A stretch of DNA of 14,215 bases. Origin: Leptospiraceae bacterium. GTDB taxonomy: Bacteria > Spirochaetota > Leptospiria > Leptospirales > Leptonemataceae. The notes beneath the pieces were generated by a model. It was not told where the DNA came from, did not search any database, and worked only from the letters and a program-made list of their open reading frames with translations. Shown here one piece after another: positions 6,552 to 13,111 of the stretch. The position numbers and the translations under genes are program-made. Position 1 is the stretch's first letter; the number at the start of each line of letters is the position of its first letter. The stretch spans positions 1 through 14,215 of the forward strand of contig JAGRNC010000022.1 in NCBI GenBank assembly GCA_020440935.1, written 5' to 3'.

Positions 6552-9500
6552 TTAAAGGGTAGGACATTCTTCGCGGTTCTGGCAGAGCCCCAGGTTTCTG
6601 GACGGCCCCAGTACCAGCGAAAGGACTTCAACCGGCGGTTTGATTGCGCCCAGTGCGGTTTCAGCGTTTTCCAGAGCTTCTGCCAGCTCCTCAAGACACA
6701 TAGACAGCGCGGTGCCTTTCATGATATGCAGAGTTCGCGCAAATTCGGCCGCATCGCCGCTGGATGCAGCTTGCTTTAGAGATCTCATGTTATCGCGCAG
6801 ATTCTTTCGGGCAGCATCCAGAAGCGCCGAGACCGATGCGGAATCCAATCCAGTCTGAAGCAAAAACCGAGATTCGTTGAACACGTTTCTGCTCGGTTCC
6901 GGTCGGCTGGATTTTCGGCTGTCCACCAGAGTGCGCAGAACTCTGAGGAAGTCTTCGCGCACCGCCGGTTTCTCCAGAAATCCATCCATTCCGGAGGCCA
7001 GAGATTTATCGCGTTCATTGTTCATGTTGGATGCTGTAAGCCCAATGATTATAGGCTGCTTCTGTTTGCTGCGTCGAATCTCCAACGTCGTTTCCAATCC
7101 GTTCATGGGCTCCATTTGAACGTCCATGAAGATTAGGTCCACGGGCCGCGCCGAAAGAAGATTCAGTACTTCGCGGCCGTTGGAAGCCTCTATTATCTCG
7201 GCGCCAGGCATAAGATTGGCGATTATGTGCCGGGTTAGCGTACGGTTTACGATGTTATCGTCCGCCACTAGAATCCTTGCTTTCCCGCTAAGCTTCTCAA
7301 GAGCCGATTTTGCGGACTTCGTTGGCAAACCGGATAGCGCGCGCGACAGGCTGCGACCATCCACCGGTCTGGTGAGTCGCACCACGGACGAATCGGTAAG
7401 ATTGTCCGGAATGGTGGATTCGTTCAATCGCTCCAGTACCACAACTCGTGCGCTATCCTTATCGTCCAGGACCGCTGTCAGCACCTCGCTATTAAGCTCA
7501 TCATCAATAAGAACGAGATCGAAAGGCCCTCCTTTCACGGCCTCGGTTAGTTCTGAAAGACTGGATGCATGGACACATTCGGCTCCCCAGGACCGAAGCA
7601 ATCGATCCATGGTTTTTCTTTGCGCCGGATGCCGGGCTGCAATGAGGCAGCGCTCAAGGCTTTCTGGTCGACTGTAAGGCGAGCTAGAATCATGAATTTC
7701 TAGATCGAGATCAAAATAGAAGGTGCTTCCAATACCCCTGGCACTCTCCACTTTGAGTAGTCCGCCCATAAGCTTTACCAGTTCGCTGGAAATGGTCAGG
7801 CCCAGACCGGTCCCTGCCATGCGCTGCCCCTGACGCTGTCCCTGCGAAAAAGCTTCGAAGATTCGATCCATTTGAAGTTCATCGATTCCAGGACCCGTAT
7901 CGCGAACCGCGAAGCGAAAGTTTCCTTCCCGGATGCCCGAATTAATCGACAGAACAACTTCGCCGGATTCGCAAAATTTCACTGCATTGCCCAGAAGATT
8001 CACCAGTACCTGCCGCAGATGCAGCGAATCTGCCAGCACGGCCGACGGAATCGATGGATCGATGTCCAGCACCAGTTCCAGTCCTTTTTTATGGCCCTGA
8101 TAGACAACGGCATCCATGGACTCCCGGGCAATCCTGGTTATGTCTGTAGGCTCCAGATCTAGTTTCATTTTACCGGCATCGATCTTGGAAAAATCCAATA
8201 CATTGTTTACAATGCCGAGAAGCAGACTTGCCGATTGCTGCGCCAGCGCTGCGTATTGATTGCCCGCTCCAGGTAGATCGATCTGCGAAAGCAAATCTGT
8301 GAATCCGATTACTCCATTTAGCGGAGTGCGAATCTCATGACTGATATGAGCGAGAAATTCCCCCCGTGCTCGGTTGGCGCGTTCGGCTTCTATTCGCGCT
8401 TCTTCCAGTTTCTGTTCTGCTTCCTTGCGTTCCGTAATGTCCTTTTGAACGCCAAAGTGCCCGGTGATTCGACCAAGTTCATCGTAGGTGCAAATATAAT
8501 CGCCTTCCACCCACATCAAGCTTCCATCCATTCGGCGCTCGTTTGTCTGCATCAGAGCCCGACCACTGTCAAAGAACTCCCTCCAGATTTCTCGTCCGTG
8601 GAGCGGATCATGAGCGAAGAAGTCCGCAGGAGTCAGACCAATGAAGTTCTCCTCGCGAGCGCGATATTGGTCTAACATGGCCTGATTCACCCTGGTGATA
8701 CGCTGATGCGTAAAAACATAATCCAGGGTGGCTTCTTTATCTGTGCCTTCATTCCAGTAGATGGGCTCATCCAGCATCATAAAGAAGAAGCCAGCCATGG
8801 AGTTGTTGAAGAAAAGCTCAAATCGACGGGCGCTATCCTTTAGCAAGCTTTCGCGTTCCACCCGGTCGCTTATATTTCTTACAACACAGATCAATGTGTC
8901 GGCTCCATTTTCTGGATCGGATTTTAGAGTGATAACTGCGCTAAACCATTGTTTTCCGTGGGGCAGCTTTAATTCGTATTCTGTTTTCTGGCGCTGTCCG
9001 GTGGAAAGAGCTCTTTTCAAAGCATGCTCGATGGCCTGCAGCGCCTTTTCCGGAAATCCGATTTCTGCAATGGACTTGCCCAGGAACTCTTTTCGACGCA
9101 CCAGTTGATCCTTCTCCGAATCGGAGTGGAAGTGATCTACAAAGCGAAGGCGGTTATCGAGTACAAATACCATATCGCCGGTGTTCATCAAAATCTGTTC
9201 GAGGTAGTTCTTCTGTCGGGCCAGGTTTGCCGCCGCCTGTTTCTCTTCGCTTACATCCGTGAACACCAGAACGATTCTCTTATTGGACAGTTGCGCCGCA
9301 CGAACCCGGAAGTAACGCAATTCCTGATCTTTCCTTATGAATCTTAAAACTGCATTGGCAGAGTTATCCGGGCTTTCCGCCAAATGCGAAAATAGTCCGG
9401 TCCAGATTTCCCAGTCCTCGGGTAGGATTAAGGTATGCCATGCAACGTCTTCGGTGGACGGAATTGCGTAGCCCAGGTTGTTCCAGAATCCGCCGCTAAG

Positions 9501-9626
9501 CCAGCACTGGCTGGATTCGGGCTCGGCCATCATGCCGAGCCCGTCCAGGGTTGCGTCCTGCAGGTACTCTACCAACGCGCGTTCAGAGACCTGCATCGCA
9601 TCAAACTCTTCTTTCAAGGAACCCAT
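6552..9626 (-). CDS. Hybrid sensor histidine kinase (PAS x3, HisKA, ATPase, two receivers, HPt)
   Basis: This is a complete phosphorelay in one 1024-residue protein. I chose the start MGSLKEEF because GGGAG lies seven bases upstream; the ATG 18 bases earlier has no such site. Three PAS-like regions occupy about residues 1-130, 135-260 and 265-405, the last two ending in NISD and KDITERKEAEQKL. The HisKA domain has phospho-accepting H430 (ISHEIRTPLNG). The ATPase shows the N box (N543, N547), G1 DTGPGI (576-581) and G2 GTGLGL (605-610). A first receiver-like domain (about 658-765) lacks the acidic pair and is probably inactive. The second (about 783-900) has D789, D790 and phospho-acceptor D835 (FMDVQM). 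A C-terminal HPt domain carries H967 in HIMKG. No transmembrane helix is visible, so it should sense a cytoplasmic signal. The output partner is not encoded here. Confidence 0.93.
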   Translation of the reverse strand: MGSLKEEFDAMQVSERALVEYLQDATLDGLGMMAEPESSQCWLSGGFWNNLGYAIPSTEDVAWHTLILPEDWEIWTGLFSHLAESPDNSANAVLRFIRKDQELRYFRVRAAQLSNKRIVLVFTDVSEEKQAAANLARQKNYLEQILMNTGDMVFVLDNRLRFVDHFHSDSEKDQLVRRKEFLGKSIAEIGFPEKALQAIEHALKRALSTGQRQKTEYELKLPHGKQWFSAVITLKSDPENGADTLICVVRNISDRVERESLLKDSARRFELFFNNSMAGFFFMMLDEPIYWNEGTDKEATLDYVFTHQRITRVNQAMLDQYRAREENFIGLTPADFFAHDPLHGREIWREFFDSGRALMQTNERRMDGSLMWVEGDYICTYDELGRITGHFGVQKDITERKEAEQKLEEARIEAERANRARGEFLAHISHEIRTPLNGVIGFTDLLSQIDLPGAGNQYAALAQQSASLLLGIVNNVLDFSKIDAGKMKLDLEPTDITRIARESMDAVVYQGHKKGLELVLDIDPSIPSAVLADSLHLRQVLVNLLGNAVKFCESGEVVLSINSGIREGNFRFAVRDTGPGIDELQMDRIFEAFSQGQRQGQRMAGTGLGLTISSELVKLMGGLLKVESARGIGSTFYFDLDLEIHDSSSPYSRPESLERCLIAARHPAQRKTMDRLLRSWGAECVHASSLSELTEAVKGGPFDLVLIDDELNSEVLTAVLDDKDSARVVVLERLNESTIPDNLTDSSVVRLTRPVDGRSLSRALSGLPTKSAKSALEKLSGKARILVADDNIVNRTLTRHIIANLMPGAEIIEASNGREVLNLLSARPVDLIFMDVQMEPMNGLETTLEIRRSKQKQPIIIGLTASNMNNERDKSLASGMDGFLEKPAVREDFLRVLRTLVDSRKSSRPEPSRNVFNESRFLLQTGLDSASVSALLDAARKNLRDNMRSLKQAASSGDAAEFARTLHIMKGTALSMCLEELAEALENAETALGAIKPPVEVLSLVLGPSRNLGLCQNREECPTL

Positions 9627-9743
9627 CTTCTTTCTCCCAACCATCGGTTACGCAATACGACGATGGCAGAAAAAGAATAGAGCGTTACCGGCACTGACAG
9701 GAATGACAGTAGATGGATTTGAAAGGGGCGAATTCGACTGTTA

Positions 9744-10601
9744 CTATTGACAGTTGTCCAGGCGAAAGTCGCCTACCAGCGGGTAATGATCCGATTCTGC
9801 GGATTCCACCGATTCGATGGAATCCACAGAGATTCCCTCAGAATAAAAAACATAGTCCAGCGTGATGGCGTCGGGTATCAAAATCCCCGGTAGGTACTCG
9901 CCCACTTTCTGGCGCGTTTCCTCGGGGATAGGGAATGTATCGCTATTCATGGGAAGCCAGGAGCCGTCAGCGTCTTCGTAGCCCGCCTCGAGCATCATCG
10001 AATATTCGCCCATATCCAGGATCCCAAAAGTTGCTCGAAGCATATTAAAATCGCCGGCCACGATTTGCGGATACGGGCTACCTTTCAGCCAATGAATTAG
10101 AATTTGCAGCTCTTTGCGTCTTGCGGCAGTTCGTTGTCGGATATTGGATGTGCTGGAATTGGGCCCTGCCAATGGCGTCAGGTGCAGGGTCACCACCTCC
10201 AGATTATGGCCGTGGACATCGATCAAAGTACGTAGGGCCCTGCGGCTGCCCAGAGCCTTTTCTTCTATCTTTAAAATGGGATGACGACTGAGAATAGCGA
10301 GTAACCAGGCAGTGGTTCCGTAACGCACATAGGGCGAACTTACTGCCGATCGGTAGTTGCTGCGCGCGGCGATGGCCCGGGCATGGTCATAAGAAGGGGA
10401 AGCAAGAACCTCCTGGAGCGCCACAATGTCCGCGCCCATTTCCCCCACTCGATTTTGCAGTCCTGCGAGGCCGCGATCCGAATAATGCGTATTATAGGTT
10501 GCCAACCGAAACCGGCAAGAGTCGGATGACGTTCGGACCAGGCCGCACCAGCAAATCAGCGCAAGGCAACCTCCTGCGGAAATCATTATCGCCTTTCGCA
10601 T
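9744..10601 (-). CDS. Endonuclease/exonuclease/phosphatase-family protein, exported
   Basis: This is a 285-residue metal-dependent phosphoesterase of the EEP fold (relatives cut DNA, inositol phosphates or sphingomyelin). Fold-defining residues are visible in order: N37 (ATYNTH), E64 (VALQEV), H140 (TLHL), D184 and N186 (AGDFNM), D249 (TLDYVF) and D271-H272 (SDHYPL). The start MRKAIM is preferred because it begins an export signal of about 20 hydrophobic residues containing several cysteines. It could be a lipoprotein or be cleaved by signal peptidase I. A longer in-frame version to 10724 would run into the divergent acetyltransferase gene. The substrate cannot be predicted from sequence alone. 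The hybrid kinase gene follows 117 bases downstream on the same strand with no clear terminator between, so the two may be co-transcribed. Confidence 0.85.
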   Translation of the reverse strand: MRKAIMISAGGCLALICWCGLVRTSSDSCRFRLATYNTHYSDRGLAGLQNRVGEMGADIVALQEVLASPSYDHARAIAARSNYRSAVSSPYVRYGTTAWLLAILSRHPILKIEEKALGSRRALRTLIDVHGHNLEVVTLHLTPLAGPNSSTSNIRQRTAARRKELQILIHWLKGSPYPQIVAGDFNMLRATFGILDMGEYSMMLEAGYEDADGSWLPMNSDTFPIPEETRQKVGEYLPGILIPDAITLDYVFYSEGISVDSIESVESAESDHYPLVGDFRLDNCQ

Positions 10602-10640
10602 GCTGACAGGGATCCTGATCGGCGCGGATGCGCAACATCC

Positions 10641-10668
10641 TTTATCCACTACTCTCAAAAATAGCCAA
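10641..10668 (-). promoter_or_regulatory. Possible sigma-70 promoter for the EEP-family gene
   Basis: On the minus strand, TTGGCT (10663-10668) and GATAAA (10641-10646) are separated by 16 bases, each matching four of six consensus positions. The implied transcript would have a leader of about 35 bases before the ATG at 10601. The match is modest, so this is a candidate only. Confidence 0.3.
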
Positions 10669-10675
10669 CTCTCCC

Positions 10676-11200
10676 ATGATAGAAGAAGTAAGAATCCGAA
10701 GAGTCCTCCCGGACGATGGGGCAAAACTTTACGGAGCCATTCGGCAGTCCTTTGAGCAGCTGCATCGGTGGATGTTCTGGTGCCATGAGAATTATTCTAT
10801 AGAGGAAACCGAAGAGTGGGTTCTACGGCAATTCAAGCTCTATGAAGAAGGCCTGGAATACGAAATGCTGATTGAAGATCAGGACGGAAAAATCCTGGGG
10901 GCCTGTGGCTTGAACCACCTGGATCCGAATCGATGCGCAAACCTGGGTTACTGGGTTCGCACCGATTGTGCCAATGCCGGGGTGGCCACGCAGGCCGTAC
11001 AACAGTTGCTGCAATGGGCTCGGCAGAACACGAATTTGATGCGGCTGGAAATCGTTGCTTCCATCAAGAATGGGCCCTCCAATGCAGTGGCTGAAAAATG
11101 CGGGGCTACCCTGGAAGGTGTTGCCCGACGCCGGCTTCTCTTGCCGGACGGATTCCACGATTGCAATATCTACGCAATCCTTCTCCGAAATGATATCTGA
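10676..11200 (+). CDS. RimJ/RimL-like GNAT N-acetyltransferase
   Basis: This 174-residue cytoplasmic enzyme is predicted to move an acetyl group from acetyl-CoA to an amine, in the branch that includes the ribosomal-protein acetyltransferases RimJ/RimL and spermidine acetyltransferase-like proteins. The start MIEEVRIRRV fits the first strand of the fold; the in-frame ATG at 10628 would add an odd N-terminus. The acetyl-CoA pyrophosphate-binding segment is VRTDCANAGVATQAV at about 94-108, in a slightly divergent form of Q/RxxGxG/A, and the late helix NAVAEKCGATLEGVARR (136-152) is characteristic of this branch. The actual substrate is unknown. No ribosome binding site is visible before the chosen start. 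It lies upstream of the photo-cyclase gene on the same strand with a 168-base gap. Confidence 0.85.
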   Translation: MIEEVRIRRVLPDDGAKLYGAIRQSFEQLHRWMFWCHENYSIEETEEWVLRQFKLYEEGLEYEMLIEDQDGKILGACGLNHLDPNRCANLGYWVRTDCANAGVATQAVQQLLQWARQNTNLMRLEIVASIKNGPSNAVAEKCGATLEGVARRRLLLPDGFHDCNIYAILLRNDI

Positions 11201-11227
11201 CCTGTCGATCCAGCGGTGGGCTGCAGA

Positions 11228-11341
11228 TTACTCTGGAGCCGATATCATGGCTCCGATGGCTTCTGCGCAAGAGCCTCCGTATTCGTAGCCCGCGCGAACA
11301 AGCCTGGACAAGAATGGTTTCACCGATTCCAGATTTGACAT
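11228..11341 (-). CDS. Possible small protein, 37 residues, divergent from the photo-cyclase gene
   Basis: An ATG-to-TAA frame reading MSNLESVKPFLSRLVRAGYE and then a small-residue-rich helix ending GAMISAPE lies in the gap between the acetyltransferase and cyclase genes. The product would be a single amphipathic helix followed by a Gly/Ala-rich one. A weak GGA lies five bases upstream of the ATG. Nothing known comes to mind. The codon mix looks ordinary for the region, but a frame this short can occur by chance. Confidence 0.3.
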   Translation of the reverse strand: MSNLESVKPFLSRLVRAGYEYGGSCAEAIGAMISAPE

Positions 11342-11368
11342 ATTTTCCGTTCTTTGTGGGCTGGCAAA

Positions 11369-12445
11369 ATGAAGCGCGTAACTTACATTTCGCATTTTGC
11401 ACGGCCTCTGGGACGCGAAGACCTGGAGGAAATCAGCTCGGTCTCGGTTCGTAACAATGGAAGGGACGGCCTTTCCGGAGCTTTATTTTGCTTTCGCAAC
11501 ATCTTTTATCAGATTCTGGAAGGCGAAGAACAGTCAGTGGATCGATGCCTTGCACGCATAGCGGCAGACGATCGGCATAACCGGATATTCTATCTGCAGG
11601 TAGAGCAAGGAGTGGATCGCCGATATAGCGATTGGCAGATGCAAACGGTAATCCTGGACGAAAATACCGATAAGCTCATACGTCCCATTCGTAGCCTTCT
11701 CGATTCCATGGCCGTGACCCACCAGACCCTGGAGCAGTATATTCCGCCAAAGGTTCTGGATGAAATCCAGAAAGGAAGAATGCCCCAGGAGCTTCCGCCC
11801 TCCTATGGCGAGCGAACCGTGATGTTCATTGATCTGTTTCGTTCCACGACAATGTTCGAACGATGGCCGGTAGAACCCGCTGCGCTCATCCTGCAGAAGT
11901 TCTATGACAATGCATTAAAGCTTGTGAAAGAATATGGCGGGATTATTTCAAAACTTACCGGCGATGGCCTCATGGCCTACTGGGATGCGAACGAAACCAA
12001 TGCCGCAGTGGAGTCAGCTATCGAAATACAAAGAGAATTCCATCGAGTACGCTCGGCAGCCACCGAATCCAGCAACCCATTGCGCCTGCTTTACGCCGGG
12101 ATTGGCCTGAGTAGCGGCCGAGTGCTGGAAGGGAACATTGGAAACTCAGTCTATCGAGACTACACTCTCCTGGGCGATACAGTCAACACAGCGGCTCGGA
12201 TGGAATCGGTAACACGAAAAGTAGGATATGGTCTTGTTTTTGATGATTCGGTACTTTCGAAGCTACGCAGTGGCCAGTGGAAGGGCGGCACAGTAAGAAA
12301 GGTAGCGCTGCATCGACCCAAAGGTAAAACTAGCCGGGTTCCGGTGTACAGCATTGCCCTGGATGAACTCAAAGTGGACATAGACCACGATGCTTTGCAG
12401 CAAAAAATGGCAAGCGTGGGTCTGGAGCTTGCCGGTTCCCATTGA
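11369..12445 (+). CDS. Blue-light-activated adenylyl cyclase (BLUF plus class III cyclase)
   Basis: This 358-residue cytoplasmic photoreceptor enzyme would bind FAD and make cyclic AMP from ATP when lit by blue light. The start MKRVTYIS matches the known N-terminus of the Beggiatoa enzyme bPAC; a TTG 15 bases earlier is less likely. The BLUF domain (about 1-95) keeps Y6, N30, Q48 and the W89-x-M91 pair, the residues that form the flavin hydrogen-bond switch. Two helices link it to the cyclase domain (about 147-330), which has metal-binding D155 and D199, adenine-selecting K195, D264 and T266 (matching bPAC K197, D265 and T267), and transition-state N273 and R277. These point to ATP, not GTP. 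L196 replaces the Phe next to the lysine in bPAC. It should work as a homodimer. Similar two-domain enzymes are described from Leptonema and Turneriella. No cAMP receptor is encoded in the window. Confidence 0.95.
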   Translation: MKRVTYISHFARPLGREDLEEISSVSVRNNGRDGLSGALFCFRNIFYQILEGEEQSVDRCLARIAADDRHNRIFYLQVEQGVDRRYSDWQMQTVILDENTDKLIRPIRSLLDSMAVTHQTLEQYIPPKVLDEIQKGRMPQELPPSYGERTVMFIDLFRSTTMFERWPVEPAALILQKFYDNALKLVKEYGGIISKLTGDGLMAYWDANETNAAVESAIEIQREFHRVRSAATESSNPLRLLYAGIGLSSGRVLEGNIGNSVYRDYTLLGDTVNTAARMESVTRKVGYGLVFDDSVLSKLRSGQWKGGTVRKVALHRPKGKTSRVPVYSIALDELKVDIDHDALQQKMASVGLELAGSH

Positions 12446-12492
12446 GGCGCTGGTTTTCCTGGGGCATTTGTCCCGCCAGCCGGGTCTGTGAC

Positions 12493-12509
12493 TCAAATGA
12501 GGCATTTGA
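12493..12509. promoter_or_regulatory. 17-bp palindrome next to a promoter, possible operator
   Basis: TCAAATG and CATTTGA are perfect 7-bp inverted repeats around AGG. The palindrome ends four bases before the -35 hexamer of the promoter at 12514-12541, where an activator, or a repressor overlapping the polymerase footprint, would bind. It does not match the TGTGA-N6-TCACA site of CRP or the TTGAT-N4-ATCAA site of FNR, so the cognate factor is unknown. Confidence 0.45.
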
Positions 12510-12513
12510 CCTA

Positions 12514-12541
12514 TTGTATTGAGGGAGGAATAACCTATAAT
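12514..12541 (+). promoter_or_regulatory. Promoter for the DUF2231-like gene
   Basis: TTGTAT (12514-12519) and a perfect TATAAT (12536-12541) are separated by 16 bases. Transcription would start near 12548, leaving only about 12 bases before the ATG and placing AGGAG at the very 5' end of the message. A second -35-like TTGACC at 12506 is too far from the -10 box (24 bases). Confidence 0.55.
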
Positions 12542-12559
12542 GATGGCATAGGAGAAACT

Positions 12560-13042
12560 ATGAACCCCACCCATTTACACCTAATTTTGAATCATGTGCC
12601 GATTATTGGCGCTATCATTTCGCTGGCAGCAATGATTGTTGCTGTGCTCTGGAAATCGGAAGATTACCGACGGGCCGCTTTGATTCTGGCATTCGTCACC
12701 GGGCTATTAGCCTTGCCCGCTTATTTCTCTGGCGAGGAAGCCGAAGAATCTCTGGAACATCAAGTCAAGATTTCCGAGGTATTCGTGGAAGAGCATGAAG
12801 AAGCGGCGCGGTTGGCAATGATTGCCACCGTCATCGCTGGCGCGGCGGCCGCCGTTGTGTTTTTCTACGGCCGCGATAAGAAACCTGCACTAGCGGCTGT
12901 GACAGTTCTTTTTCTGGTGGCCACAGGCCTGATGGTTCGCGCGGGAAATACCGGCGGGCAAATCCGACATACCGAGATTCGCCCCGCATCCAGCGAACCA
13001 TTGCCTGCCCAGCCTGCGGAGCACGAAGAAGAGGACGAATAG
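12560..13042 (+). CDS. Four-helix membrane protein, DUF2231-like, unknown function
   Basis: The start MNPTHLHLILNHVP is set by AGGAG five bases upstream. The 160-residue protein has four predicted membrane helices (about 10-30, 37-56, 85-103 and 109-126). Conserved-looking landmarks are the N-terminal H-x-H and NHVPIIG, the loop SGEEAEESLEH, the acidic EEHEEAA before helix three, and GGQIRHTEIR after helix four. This series recurs in small membrane proteins of many environmental bacteria that are often labelled DUF2231-like; I rely on recall for that label. Several histidines at the membrane edges could hold haem or a metal, but this is only a suggestion. The C-terminal tail is acidic and rich in Pro and Glu. 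It has its own promoter 115 bases after the photo-cyclase gene. Confidence 0.75.
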   Translation: MNPTHLHLILNHVPIIGAIISLAAMIVAVLWKSEDYRRAALILAFVTGLLALPAYFSGEEAEESLEHQVKISEVFVEEHEEAARLAMIATVIAGAAAAVVFFYGRDKKPALAAVTVLFLVATGLMVRAGNTGGQIRHTEIRPASSEPLPAQPAEHEEEDE

Positions 13043-13072
13043 ACGGAGCTCTGGCCGCCCGCGGCAAAACCT

Positions 13073-13100
13073 GCAACCAGAGCCATTCTGCTCTGGTTGC
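13073..13100 (-). terminator. Hairpin between converging genes, likely terminator of purL
   Basis: GCAACCAGAGC and GCTCTGGTTGC form a perfect 11-bp stem with a 6-base loop, 30 bases after the DUF2231-like gene and 11 bases after the purL stop codon. On the minus strand a short TTTT run follows three bases later; on the plus strand no T run follows. It fits a purL terminator best, and may also slow read-through from the other side. Confidence 0.6.
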
Positions 13101-13111
13101 AACGTTGCGCC

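Noticed and set aside
5601..6694. Long minus-strand open frames opposite the dehydrogenase
   Set aside because: They mirror a well-supported MDR protein and show no domain features of their own.
9695..9753. Three TGACAG copies upstream of the hybrid kinase gene (9695, 9704, 9748)
   Set aside because: Short six-base direct repeats with irregular spacing, one inside the neighbouring coding sequence; chance is an adequate explanation.
10602..10724. Longer N-terminus for the EEP-family protein
   Set aside because: It would overlap the divergent acetyltransferase start and place extra sequence before a normal export signal at MRKAIM.
11335..11340. Perfect TTGACA -35 hexamer before the photo-cyclase gene
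   Set aside because: No acceptable -10 hexamer lies 16-18 bases downstream, so I cannot call a promoter. It could still matter if an activator is used.
12446..12480. Possible terminator after the photo-cyclase gene
   Set aside because: The CTGG/CCAG pairing is short, bulged and not followed by a T run.
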